From contig NHZP01000017.1 of the NCBI GenBank assembly GCA_003313425.1, forward strand, positions 1,053,618-1,117,617: a DNA stretch of 64,000 bases, in the 5' to 3' direction. Positions 27,882 to 38,087 of this stretch are shown here, piece after piece (position 1 is the stretch's first letter; every line of letters starts with the position of its first letter). This DNA comes from Pseudopyrenochaeta lycopersici (Eukaryota; Ascomycota; Dothideomycetes; Pleosporales; Pseudopyrenochaetaceae). A program made the translations under genes and the position numbers. The notes below the pieces were generated by a model, which searched no databases, was not told where the DNA came from, and worked only from the letters and a program-made list of their open reading frames with translations.

Positions 27882-28619
27882 TCACAATATGAACGGGATA
27901 AACTTCTTCGTTTGGACACAATACTGCCTCCATTTTTGTCCAAATTCCTGCTCCATCATGCTCTCCTCCTCTTGCACCCGCTTCACCAGAATTAGCCAGG
28001 CCACCATAGTGAAGCCAACACCTGGAACAAGATACGCGAACTTTATATCCATGATCAAGTGACGGCCAAATGAAGGATAAACTGCCGGCAGCCAACAACT
28101 AACCAACCCGCGCTGATTGAGAAAGAGAGTGTACAGTGCTATGAGAACACAAATAAGACCACCATACGACGGATGTCGCACGTACGCATATAAACCGTCT
28201 GAGACCAGGCCCTCTGGTTTAGCAAGGCGATATGTGAAATTTGAGCCGAGCTGGGCATACGCTTGGAATCTGGCGTAACAGCCTACATAGAGAAGCATCA
28301 GAGCCCCTACAGACTGCTTCGACCACGTGAAAAGTGACGCGTCCAGATAGTCCGGTACCGGACATATTCGATGAAGCATTCTGTTGTTATTGTAGTACAG
28401 CGTTCGGGAAATGACCAGGGAAACAAGCGCATGGTGGAAGCAAAGACATACTGCGGCAAGTCGTACAGTCATCATGTTGTTAGGTGAGACGGCGAACCAA
28501 ATGATGCGTGATTCCGAAGATATTGAGACCTTCTTGTTGCTTGGTTGGCGGAAGCAGAGCTGGGTTAGGTAACCCGCATGGAGCATGGCGAGTGAGAAGA
28601 CAATTGCGGAGATATCCAT
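27882..28619 (-). CDS. Isoprenylcysteine carboxyl methyltransferase family protein (ICMT/STE14-like)
   Basis: 245 residues, single exon, start ATG at 28619 (MDISAIVFSLAMLHAGYLTQ). Hydrophobic segments lie near residues 3-20, 50-70, 100-116, 152-170 and 195-212. The C-terminal half carries the family's SAM/isoprenyl-cysteine core: GLYAYVRHPSYGGL, then two Pro/hydrophobic helices and EEESMMEQEFGQKWRQY. The family methylates the C-terminal prenyl-cysteine of CAAX proteins (Ras, a-factor) at the endoplasmic reticulum. Many fungi have several paralogues, and whether this is the true STE14 orthologue or a relative with another substrate cannot be decided here. Confidence 0.82.
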   Translation of the reverse strand: MDISAIVFSLAMLHAGYLTQLCFRQPSNKKVSISSESRIIWFAVSPNNMMTVRLAAVCLCFHHALVSLVISRTLYYNNNRMLHRICPVPDYLDASLFTWSKQSVGALMLLYVGCYARFQAYAQLGSNFTYRLAKPEGLVSDGLYAYVRHPSYGGLICVLIALYTLFLNQRGLVSCWLPAVYPSFGRHLIMDIKFAYLVPGVGFTMVAWLILVKRVQEEESMMEQEFGQKWRQYCVQTKKFIPFIL

Positions 28620-29040
28620 TGTTCGTGAGTATGATTTCTGGGCGTTTTCACAGGGGAGACATTATGCTAGGTTTCATCGTCCTCAAAGGGGGGGTGTTGA
28701 CTTGATCAGTGTGCTGAAGTCACGTGCAAAAAGCGTTGGAAGTACTTGGATGATGTCATTGGCTTAGCCTTCTTCTCGTGCTCCAGTTCCCCCTCCGCCT
28801 TCTCTCGCCGAGGGTCTAAGAAAGCAGTATGCTCAGACTCTAGTGTTTTGTGCTTTCTCCCGTGTTTGTCAAAGATCTGTGGAAATTTGACGAAGGCAAA
28901 GGCGAAGGCATCTCAGGTCTTATCACATTCTTCATATCGATTGAATTGTCCTCATCCAAAGAATGGACGACAAGCTCGAAGGAAATTTAGAGTCCTCTTC
29001 TCGACCAATTCGGGTGTTTCACTTCAGGCCAAGACAAACT
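28620..29040. promoter_or_regulatory. Upstream region of the ICMT-like gene
   Basis: 421 bp that include the promoter of the ICMT-like gene and the 3' flank of the NDUFAF5-like gene. No separate feature recognised. Confidence 0.35.
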
Positions 29041-30151
29041 TTAGTCCTTTCCTTCGCCCGCCTTATTCTTCTCCAGATAATCTTTGATACTGAACATACC
29101 AGTGCCTCTTTCCAGAGGCTTTGCCTGGCTCGGGCCATGCTTCCAGCCGATCATGTAAATCAGACGAAACGTTGCTGGCAGAGTTCCGTCCTCATTTCCG
29201 TTGAGCTCCCTATATATAGCCTCCGCAGCTAGTAGCACATCTCGGTGTATAGCGCCTTTTTCACGAGATAGCACAGCGTTTGATTCGCCCATTGCCTGAA
29301 GATCTTTCATCAAAGAGAAAATATCTGGGAAGTCAACGACAATGTCGTCGACATCGACTGTGAGAAGATTGAAACCCGCCTTTTGTAGCAGGCCACCGAT
29401 GTCTCGTACATCTGCGAGCGGTGATGTATGAGTAGCAACTCCACCCCGGCGGTCCTGTTCCGCCAGCTGCAGCGCCGTTCGCAGCTCGAACAGGCTGTCG
29501 CCGCCCATCATGACTCCTATAAATGGGCAGTCGGGCTTCAGGATGCTGTTTGCTTGGGCTAGCACGGAGGGCAAATCATTGATCCAATGCAAGCTCAGGC
29601 TGCTAAGGACAGCGTCAAAAGTATTGGCCTCATATGGTAATAGCTCGGAGGTGGGCAGAACCTCTCGAACAATGTCGATGTCCCTGTTGAAAGGTAAATC
29701 AGCGTCTCGGTAAAGGAGGGTTTCGGACGACTCGGCCGACACCAGTGTTCCAATGCGCTTGGATCGAGGGCCTTTGTCTGGCGTATCTTCGGAGGGCAGC
29801 GTGAGCATGCGGGCTATGTTGCACGCATTCGCACCGAGGTCGAGGACTTTTGGGAAATGGCGGTTGATGTCCTGCATACTTGTCAGGAGCAGGGCAAAAC
29901 AGCAGCGCGGGAAAGCTCACGAGCACGCGCTCACATAACCGCGACGCTACCTCGTCTCTGAGGTAGTCGACGCTTCGGCTTGCCTCGGTATCCGATGCGG
30001 CTCTTTCCTTCTGCTGCCATTTGTGCTGGCTGCTGAAGATTTCAAACGAGGGAGCTCCGGGAGCTTGGACGGCAAAGCCCCGCGCAACCTGCGAGAACCT
30101 GCACCGGCGCGTCAATGGCGGGATGAATGCACGAACCGAAAAGGTAGGCAT
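29041..30151 (-). CDS. NDUFAF5-like methyltransferase/hydroxylase, complex I assembly factor
   Basis: Two exons, 30151-29921 and 29871-29041, give 353 residues. The 49-nt intron (GTGAGC...CAG) joins CERVL to DINRHFPKVLDLGANACN in phase. The N-terminus MPTFSVRAFIPPLTRRCRFS is an Arg-rich mitochondrial leader. Next comes FEIFSSQHKWQQKERAA, typical of the NDUFAF5 family, then a class I SAM domain: motif I VLDLGANACNIAR, FDAVLSSLSLHWINDLP, and ILKPDCPFIGVMMGG. In animals NDUFAF5 hydroxylates an Arg of complex I subunit NDUFS7 during early assembly in the matrix; a similar role here is inference. Start at 30151 is the first ATG; further upstream only TTG is available. Confidence 0.87.
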
Positions 30152-30425
30152 GCTCTTAAGAGTGAAGCAATCGACGGTCGCTGCGGGAGAAGTTGGCAAG
30201 ATGAGGGCAATGCTGAAGCAGAGGGCGAGGATGCCAGTGTGATGTCAAAGACTAGGAGTTTTTGGCCACCAATCGGCGCTCCCCTCCCCCGAAGCCTCAA
30301 CGTCTATCCAACACTCTCAGGCCCCCACAACTGGTTACGACCAAAGACCAAACCGCGCTTGTTTTTTAGTCTCGGTGGAGGACTGCACCGCCAACTGGGG
30401 CAATCAAGCAAGCTGTGGCGCCATT
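30152..30425. promoter_or_regulatory. Shared bidirectional promoter region, NDUFAF5-like / dynactin p62
   Basis: 274 bp between two divergent start codons, so both promoters lie here. A GC-rich stretch (gcgctcccctcccccgaagc, about 30277-30296) sits midway. No TATA box seen. Confidence 0.45.
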
Positions 30426-32129
30426 ATGGCGCAGGCGTTTCCCTACACGTACTACGCATGCGACTGCTACGACAGCAACACCACGGCGTCAACGAAACGC
30501 GCCTCGCAGATGCTCGCAGGCGCAGACGAAGAAGACCGAACTTTTGACCCGCAGAATCCACGCTCAAACTACGCCCTTTACCCGCTCGAACACCTGCTGT
30601 ACTGTGAAGACTGTCAGCAGATACGCTGTCCGCGCTGCGTGATTGAGGAGACGCTGAACTGGTTCTGTCCCGCCTGCCTGTTCGAGGTGCCCAGCTCAGT
30701 GGTCAAGAGCGATGGAAATCGTTGCACAAGAAACTGTTTCAACTGCCCAGTTTGCATCTCGCCCATGACTGTCAATGTGCTCGAAATCCCGGGTGCGCCT
30801 TCCTCGTCGGGCGACCGACACATCCTGGCCTGTCCGTACTGTCATTGGAGCACCGTAGAGATAGGTATCGACTTTGAGAAACCCACTGGCATCCATGGCC
30901 AGCTCTGCCGTAAAGGCAATGGAGGCAAAGCCATATTCACCCAGAAGGAACGCGAAAAGGATCGCGAGTGGCGCAAGGAGATGATTGCCAGGAAGCGAAA
31001 CGAGGGCGTCATTCTCTCCGCCTCTGACGAAGCCGGCTTCACCAAAGACTCCGAACCGAGTCGCGACGAATGGCTTTCGAACCTTGGTGCCTTCTACAGG
31101 TCCCAGGTCGATGCCCAGGCCCCTTCGAACCCCTTCTCAGCGCACGATCTCAATTTCTCCTCACCATCTGCATATTCTCGAATCATGAACCTGTATTCGA
31201 CTGCCGGTGCGAAGAAGCAGAAGCGCGGGAAGCCCACCCCGATGCGTGAAGCTGCTTTCGACTTCGAAGGTCTGAAGATCCACAACTCTGCCTCGGACAG
31301 CGCAGCAATCGAGCGCATCAAGCGCGACGGATGGAGCAGTACCTTGTCGATTACTCAAAAACTTGCGCAGATCGACCCTCATACACAATTCGAGCACGAG
31401 CTACGACCAATTCCAACTTTACTGTGCACCAAGCGCTCCAAACGATGTCGCTCGTGTCGGCACATTCTGTCCAAGCCCGAGTCCAAAATCTCTTCGACGC
31501 GGTACAAAATTAAGTTGCTAGCCGTAACTCACATTCCAAGACTCAACATTCGTGCTCTATCTTCCACCCAGCAATCACCATTCAATTACAACATGCTAAG
31601 ATCCGGCGTGCCAACACACTTTCTTCTTCATCTTAGCAACCCACTCTTCGATCCTATCCGCGTCACACTTGCCACTCCCAGTACGACCACAGGTAAAGTG
31701 CAGTCAAGGGTAACGATACTCTGCCCGCAATTCGACATCGGTGCAAACACAGATGTATGGGACGATGCCCTCTCGTCATCTGTACCGCCGATCAGTCGCG
31801 GCTCGGTACTAAATGCAGATGGTCAAATCGAGGCAGGTAAGATTTGGGACAAGGGACGCAATTGGACCAGTGTGGCTATTGAAGTAGTTCCTGGCTTCGT
31901 CAAACCAATCACAGGATCCAGCCATAAATCCAGCGAAAGAGAAGCAGACGAACTCTACGAAGATGATGACCTACTCGAGATACCCATCTTTGTACGTCTC
32001 GAGTTCGAGGCGGACGTGAACGCCGAAGAAAGGGGTTTAGGTGACTCCAGGGGCTCACGGGCGGATAGAGAGCGGAGAGAAGAGGCATTCTGGACCGTTG
32101 TTGGAGTAGGCCGGATTGGACCCATGTGA
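30426..32129 (+). CDS. Dynactin subunit p62 (DCTN4 family)
   Basis: 567 residues, single exon, start at the ATG at 30426 (MAQAFPYTYYACDCYDSNTT), which matches the usual opening of fungal dynactin p62; the open frame upstream has only GTG. Cys-rich zinc-binding region: LLYCEDCQQIRCPRCVIEET, WFCPACLFEV, CFNCPVC, and LACPYCHWST. Further on, RSKRCRSCRHIL is another Cys pair, followed by beta-rich segments FLLHLSNPLFDPIRVTL and VAIEVVPGFV, and an acidic end section (ELYEDDDLLEIP). p62 is part of the pointed-end complex of dynactin, the activator of cytoplasmic dynein; in Neurospora loss gives ropy hyphae. All expected parts are present. Confidence 0.92.
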   Translation: MAQAFPYTYYACDCYDSNTTASTKRASQMLAGADEEDRTFDPQNPRSNYALYPLEHLLYCEDCQQIRCPRCVIEETLNWFCPACLFEVPSSVVKSDGNRCTRNCFNCPVCISPMTVNVLEIPGAPSSSGDRHILACPYCHWSTVEIGIDFEKPTGIHGQLCRKGNGGKAIFTQKEREKDREWRKEMIARKRNEGVILSASDEAGFTKDSEPSRDEWLSNLGAFYRSQVDAQAPSNPFSAHDLNFSSPSAYSRIMNLYSTAGAKKQKRGKPTPMREAAFDFEGLKIHNSASDSAAIERIKRDGWSSTLSITQKLAQIDPHTQFEHELRPIPTLLCTKRSKRCRSCRHILSKPESKISSTRYKIKLLAVTHIPRLNIRALSSTQQSPFNYNMLRSGVPTHFLLHLSNPLFDPIRVTLATPSTTTGKVQSRVTILCPQFDIGANTDVWDDALSSSVPPISRGSVLNADGQIEAGKIWDKGRNWTSVAIEVVPGFVKPITGSSHKSSEREADELYEDDDLLEIPIFVRLEFEADVNAEERGLGDSRGSRADRERREEAFWTVVGVGRIGPM

Positions 32130-32329
32130 GCATTTTAGTGCGGTCACTTTACTATGATACCCCTTCCTATCTGCTTTAGCGCTCAACAAGCAACAGGATA
32201 ATCACTTTTGATTGTCAGGCCGCCCTCGTGTCGCTACCACAAGGCTTTGTCTAGAAATAATATGTCCATCTAGCGTTGGAAATGACCACACTCCACAGTA
32301 TGTGGATTAAGCTATCTCGGACAGCCTTC

Positions 32330-33591
32330 TTAGTCTTGCCTCGCGGGATCCAACTCAATTTTACCGACAATTGCATCAATCTCTGCTAGGATTTCGGGTG
32401 TGATCTTTTCCAGTACATGTAAAGCTTTGCAGTTCTCAACAATCTGTTCAGGTCGTGATGCTCCTGTTATGACTGCCGAAACGTGTGGGTTCTTTAAACA
32501 CCATGCCAACGACAGTTGAGACTGGCTGATGCCCAGCTTATCCGCGATGGGCTGACTACATTAGCAAAGACTCGAACAGAACTCTAATTTCGAGCATTTG
32601 ACATACTTTAAGTTTCGTTGCTTTGCCAATCATCTCTCTCCAATCATCGTTGCCGTAGGCATTCCGCATACTGTGCACAAACTTGTCGTTCCCTTCAGCA
32701 AACCTGCTTCCCGCAGGCGGTTGATCAGGACTATCGTTGTACTTTCCGCTCAGGACACCAAACTTCAACGGCGAAAATGTAGTGAGCCCAATGCCGAATC
32801 GTGAATACAGCCTCTGAAACTCGCCCTCCACCTTCGTTCTCGCGAGAAGATTATACTGTGGCTGCTCTACAATGGGAGCAATGAGACCGAGCTGTTTTGC
32901 AACCCCACAAGCTTCTGCAATCTCATCAGCACTCCATTCACTTGTTCCCCAGTAAAGTGCCCATCCCTTTGTCTCAGTTACGTGGTTGAATGCACGAACG
33001 GTTTCTTCCATGGGAGTCAAACGGTCGGGACGATGAGCGTAGACGATGTCGACATACTCCAGATCCAAACGTTTGAGGGAGGCTCGGAGACCTTCAATGA
33101 TGTGTTTACGCGACAGACCATGATTATTGATGAGGACTTCGCCATTAGCCCCTCCCCAATTGAGTTTTGTACTGATCACAATGTCGTTGCGGTTCCAGTT
33201 GTACTTTTTGATGGCTTGGCCCATGACGATTTCGGACTGGCCACCAGCATAGCTGCTTTAATATGAGCAAGTGGAGGTATTTTCCAGCAGGAGACCAAGC
33301 TGACCTCTCAGCTGTGTCAAAAAAGTTGATACCACAATCATAGGCTTGTTTCATGCAGGAGAACGTGAGCTCTGTCACGTAGTCAGTTACTGCATGAACA
33401 TCTGGTTTGCAAATATCCACCATTCTCGACATGGCCACCAAAGCTATGCCCTGTATTAGTGCAATAAAGGAGTGTCGCATTCGGACAACTCACGTGAGCT
33501 AGCCTCCCAATCCTAAGGCCGATACATGCAGACCAGAACTACCCAGGCGGCGATATTGCATGCCTGTCGCGCGAGGTTCTTCCCACGCCAT
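32330..33591 (-). pseudogene. Aldo/keto reductase (K+-channel beta-subunit type) with one in-frame TAG
   Basis: Five exons can be joined with all phases closing: 33591-33494, 33443-33421, 33371-33305, 33252-32607 and 32551-32330 (352 codons including the final TAA). Introns are 50, 49, 52 and 55 nt with good GT-AG signals. The protein fits the AKR family related to fungal voltage-gated channel beta subunits: LGSSGLHVSALGLGG, FFDTAESYAGGQSEIVMGQA (Asp and Tyr of the tetrad), VISTKLNWG (Lys), VDIVYAHRPD (His), YWGTSEWSADEI, and a C-terminal HVSAVITGASRPEQIVEN. Codon 31 (33501-33499) is TAG where the family has Trp (GGWLT); everything after it is intact. So this is either a very young pseudogene, a strain allele or a base error. 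If functional it would be an NADPH-dependent reductase. Confidence 0.78.
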
Positions 33592-34166
33592 TATAACTCA
33601 ATATCAAGATGTAGGTTCGATTGGTCAATTGAATTAGGGTCGAATAAGGACGCTCTGAACAAACTCGCACCGAAGATTGCACACACGCTTCAAGAAGCCT
33701 AAACTGCGACTCGGCAAAACAAATATCCGAGATCGCTGATCTTTAGAATTTTATTCAACAACACATGATCGGTCCCGGCCGCTGGGACCTTTGAGTTTGG
33801 CACTGGTTTGGTTTATGCACATCACTTTCGCTACTTCGGGGGTTTACCTACATTGGGAGATCGACATGCACCCTTCCACGCAGCGGAAGCATGCAAGCGA
33901 CGCTTGACTGATTTAGCATCCAGTTTGTATGATTCGACTCGATCCAGAAACGTGGGGAATCGTCATCAGCCTCCGGAATCGCGCAATGAAGTAGCTCCAC
34001 AGTACAGTGGGTCTCCGGGGCCGACCGTGAGTACTTGGTTGCCACCAGCGACTTTCGCTTTAGCGACATGGCACACTGCGATCTTAGGAAAGAACCATCG
34101 ACCGAAAGCGAACAACCTTCATTGCACTAGCCTTTATATCGCCCATCTAGCATACCACCGGGGCAC
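33592..34166. other. Intergenic, no gene seen
   Basis: 575 bp between the reductase start and the MFS transporter stop, both minus strand; it contains the reductase promoter. A 120-codon plus-strand frame ending at 34170 overlaps the transporter end and looks like chance. Confidence 0.5.
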
Positions 34167-35918
34167 TTAGAGTGCAAACCTGAAGTCCAAACGCTTGTTG
34201 CCGTCCTGCTCGCGCGCAATCAAGTCCGCCTGATACAATGCCTTCTCCTCAGAGGTCATGGTCGACCACTTCGCTTCTTTCTTCTTGTTTTTCCGAACAA
34301 GCGTCTGCCGCTGAACCAAGAAGGTCACAAGCGACAGCGCGCAAATAGATACTAGTACCGTGTTACCTTGTTTATAGTATGGCCCATCGTACTTGCGGTA
34401 AATCTGGGAGCTGATAAGAGACCCTATTTGGACGATAACATTATATGTAGCTGCAGTAACAGCACGCTTCTTGACATCAAAGGTATTTTCAGATATCCAG
34501 GACGAGACTAGAGGGTGGAAATATGGATAACCTGAAATAAGGGTGATGAGCGAGAAACGTCCCCATTCGCGGCCGCCATCTGGCAGCGTCAAGAGCGCAA
34601 TGAGCAATGGCATGATCCAAAATTCTCCGAATATGCAGTGGAATGTTCTTTCATTCCAGTAATCGGAGCTGTATGCGAGACCGAGCATAGTGATAATTTG
34701 AAGCACCGCGGATGGGACTGTGAGCATGTTCGAGTTGAAAGTGGAGAATCCGAGACGCTTGAGCGTTAACGTGAGATAGCCTTGAACGGGTGAGGCGGGA
34801 ATATAGGCAATGAGCCCTATAAAATATAATCCCCACATGGAGGAGTCGCTCCAAGCTGCTTTGATGTCCTTGAAGGTTGCGGGTTCTTTGAGCGCAGTCA
34901 AACCCTTTGCAGGGTCATCGCGAAGGATTCGCTATTCACTGTTAGTCAAGATCATAGTATCTTGATGTGGGAATTTACGTTGACCATGATAACCTCCTCG
35001 CGCTCAGTATACCATCCACGTCGCCATAGCACAGTCTTGGTCTCTGTAGGCGCAGCAGGCAAATACAAGAATGAGATGAAAGCGATGATTACAGTCAAGA
35101 GGCCTTCGAGCAGAAACAGCCAGAACCAACCTGGCTTCCCTCCAATACCGCGCATTTCGAGAATTCCAGCAGCCAGCAGTGCTGAAATGACCCGTGCGGC
35201 ATTAAGTGTGGACCAGAAGGCTGCCAGACGCAGAGCGAGTTCTTTGGTCTTGTAAAAGTAGGTAGCAAATAGAATGACTCCGGGTATGAAACCACCTTCA
35301 CAAAGACCAATGGCTGCGCGTCCGAGATAAAATGACGTTCGGTCGTGCATCCAGGCTTGACCCCAGGATGCTGTGCCCCAAGCCATCATCATTGATGGAA
35401 GGATCCATTTAAAGCCATAACGCTTAGTGAGAAACTAGATGTCAGGTTAGCAGGTACCTCTGCAGGTATCAGGAAAATAAAAACCTGAACAGGGAATTCG
35501 GCTGCCAGGAAACAGACTAACTGGATAGTCGTCCCATTGTTGTAATCATCGCTAGTGAGGTTGAGATCGTTCAACAGATTGTCCGCAAGTGCGTTTGACA
35601 AGTTCCCTCGATCTAATTGCAGTCCGAACATCATGAGACATAGCCACGAAAGAAGGCGCAAGTCCGTTTTCCGGACAACGCGACGTTCCTCTGCAGCAGT
35701 CCATTTGGCTTCAGGATCAAAGCGGTGGCGACCTTCATACCTAAAGCCTGAAATCAGCGAATATTCGAAGTACAGCATAGATAGAGGTCTTTGTCATACG
35801 ACTCATGAGGCAGTGTGATGTCAGCAAGCTCTGCTCTGCCAACTTTGGTAGGGGCCTTGAGTGATCCAGCGTCCTCACTCACGCGCACCGGAGCGGTTTC
35901 GATGTCAGGATTACCCAT
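34167..35918 (-). CDS. MFS transporter, anion:cation symporter (allantoate permease-like) family
   Basis: Four exons, 35918-35800, 35740-35485, 35434-34979 and 34931-34167, give 531 residues. Introns are 59, 50 and 47 nt (donors GTATGA, GTTTTT, GTAAAT; acceptors TAG, TAG, TAG) and all phases close. After a hydrophilic N-terminus comes RRVVRKTDLRLLSWLCLMMF, LDRGNLSNALADNLLNDLNL, GRAAIGLCEGGFIPGVILF and YTEREEVIMVN, all characteristic of the ACS/DAL5-like branch. About 12 membrane helices can be placed. This branch imports organic anions such as allantoate, nicotinate, pantothenate or sulfonates with protons; the substrate here cannot be read from sequence. The divergent neighbour is a TauD-type dioxygenase, which hints at a sulfonate or similar acid. 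Confidence 0.9.
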
Positions 35919-36790
35919 TCTAATTTCTTGGCAAGAGGCCTTGCTACTTAATACCAAAGAAAACCCAAGTATTCGGGAGGGTAACGACCTAAGAACCAGG
36001 AGTGAGAGATGAGCTATAGTTCTTCCGAAACGGAGCTCCTATTTAAATCCCAGAAACTGAAAAAACTGCCATGTCGCAATTACCGTGGGCATTAACGACA
36101 TACACTACCTTGATTTACGCAGCTCTCGTGCGCTAAAATAACCGGGATATAAGACACTTATGCTACACGGCTGCAGGAAGCGCAAGGACGGACACTATGG
36201 CGTAGCAGCTGAATACTGAGGAACATATATCACTTTCGTGCCCTTGTATGATGCAGAACGCTCTATGCTAGCTGTAAACAGACGGTATTTTGCGTTGTGT
36301 TGGGGTGGGCGCACAGTCTCTATTTCCCACTTATTCTAAAGTACGAGAGCGCAGGTAGTAAACCGCTCCGACGTTACTACTGTGGTAATAGAACCGCTGT
36401 GCCGAGGCATAGCTTTTTGCAGATCGATGCACTTCCTTCGTTCAGTGCTCCCTTGAGTCGGATTTCCCCGCACGCCGCTCATTACCTTGAATCGGACACC
36501 CTATCCCACCGCTTTTCACATCCTTAGTAGCTGGCGGTTACGTCCAATTCGGGATGCCTGGCCGATGACGTGCTATCCTTTCGCATTTTGTGGATACCTG
36601 GGTGCTTTCGGGCAGGATGTGCATTTCGTAAGTCATTTATTGTTCTCGCCCTCTGTATCTTAGGGGATTCCGTGAAAAGCCATCTATAAACCACTGCTAC
36701 GCCTTCCAAGGTGGCACTACTCGCGTGTGTTATCACCAACCATAACTTTCTGACTTTTCTGCGTCTACATCATCATTGTAGGAAATCAAA
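35919..36790. promoter_or_regulatory. Divergent promoter region, MFS transporter / TauD-type dioxygenase
   Basis: 872 bp between two divergent starts. A TATA-like tatttaaatc lies at 36040-36049, about 120 bp upstream of the transporter ATG on the minus strand. Co-regulation of the two genes is likely but not shown. No coding frame here is convincing. Confidence 0.5.
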
Positions 36791-38056
36791 ATGCCTTTGT
36801 TCAATCCTGTCCCCGCCGCAGAACATAACAATGGTGTGGATTCAAGTGTTACTGACGGTAACTCAAGTGCGCGGTCAAGGTTGTTGAAGCCTTTGATCAA
36901 CTCAGGATCACTGGACGAATTCAAGCAGCAAGATGTGACTTCAGTGATAGGAAGGGAGTTTGAAGGGCTACAAGTGACTGACCTCCTGAATTGGGGCGAT
37001 GATAAAATCAGAGATCTTGCAATCATAAGTAAGTCAATGAACTCCGTCTCTTGCAAAACTGAGACTGAATCTCTTGTAGTATCGCAACGTGGAGTTGTCT
37101 TTCTTAGGAATCAAAATGTGACGCCAAGCCAGATGAAAGACTTGATGTTGCGGATCACTAAGCTGAGCGGATGTGTATGCTGTTCCACTTGAAGGTGTGG
37201 TTTTATCCAGGCAACTTCATTGCTGACCCTTGCGCCAGCCTGAATCATCCAGCCTCCACGTCCACCCTTTGACCGAAGAAGGCTCGGAACTAGGCGACCA
37301 GATCTCAGTCATCAGTAGTGAGAAACAAAAAAAGGGTGGTGGCCTTACACGCCAGCTCTCGGATGTCAGTCGCTTTGCGTCAGCCGGCTGGCACACTGAC
37401 ATTTCCTTCGAGCCCGTGCCATCAGACTACGCTATGTTGAAAATACATACCTTACCCGCAACAGGTGGAGATACTTTATGGGCTTCAGGCTACGAAATCT
37501 ATGACCGCTTGTCACCCGCTATGCAGCAATTTCTGGAGGGCCTCACCGCAACACATGACGCGAAGTTCTTTTTGGAAGAGGCCGAGAGGCTGGGGAACCC
37601 AATTCGGAAGGGTATCAGAGGGAATCCACTGAACTTTGGGGAGAGCCTGAGCGCCGTGCATCCTGTGATTCGGACTAATCGTAAGCAGATCTATGCTTTA
37701 CAGCAATATTTCTTCTGGCTATGGCACACACGCTGACACTGTCAATAGCGGTCACTGGGTGGAAATCGGTTTACGTCAATAAAGGATTCACGAAACGCAT
37801 CAACGGTATCACAAAAGATGAGTCAGACCTCCTTCTTTCTTATCTCTTCAACCTTGTGACACAGAACCACGACGCCCAAGTGCGCTTCAAGTGGCGTCAG
37901 AATGATCTTGCCATTTGGGATAACAGGAGTACGTGGCATTGCGCTACGTATGATTACATTGATCCTAGGGCAGGTGATCGGGTGTGCAGTTTGGGTGAGA
38001 CGCCATATCTAGATTTAAACAGCAAGAGTCGAAAAGAGGCTTTGGATTTGATGTAG
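36791..38056 (+). CDS. TauD/TfdA-type Fe(II)/2-oxoglutarate dioxygenase (sulfonate dioxygenase-like)
   Basis: Four exons, 36791-37028, 37080-37174, 37239-37680 and 37749-38056, give 360 residues. Introns are 51, 64 and 68 nt with donors GTAAGT, GTATGC and GTAAGC; phases close. The fold is that of yeast Jlp1-like taurine/sulfonate dioxygenases: QRGVVFLRNQNVTPSQMKDL, the metal motif GWHTDISFE (HxD), MLKIHTLPATGGDTLWASGY, and the distal metal His in NRSTWHCATYDY with the 2-oxoglutarate-binding Arg after it (AGDRV). All catalytic residues are present. Such enzymes oxidise the carbon next to a sulfonate to release sulfite, or act on other acids and ethers. The 3' end lies 31 bp from the stop of the photolyase gene on the other strand. 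Confidence 0.88.
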
Positions 38057-38087
38057 GCGCAATCGAGCGCATCACTGAATATTAGAG

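Noticed and set aside
33808..34170. 120-codon plus-strand frame
   Set aside because: Partly antisense to the transporter's last codons, with no protein character.
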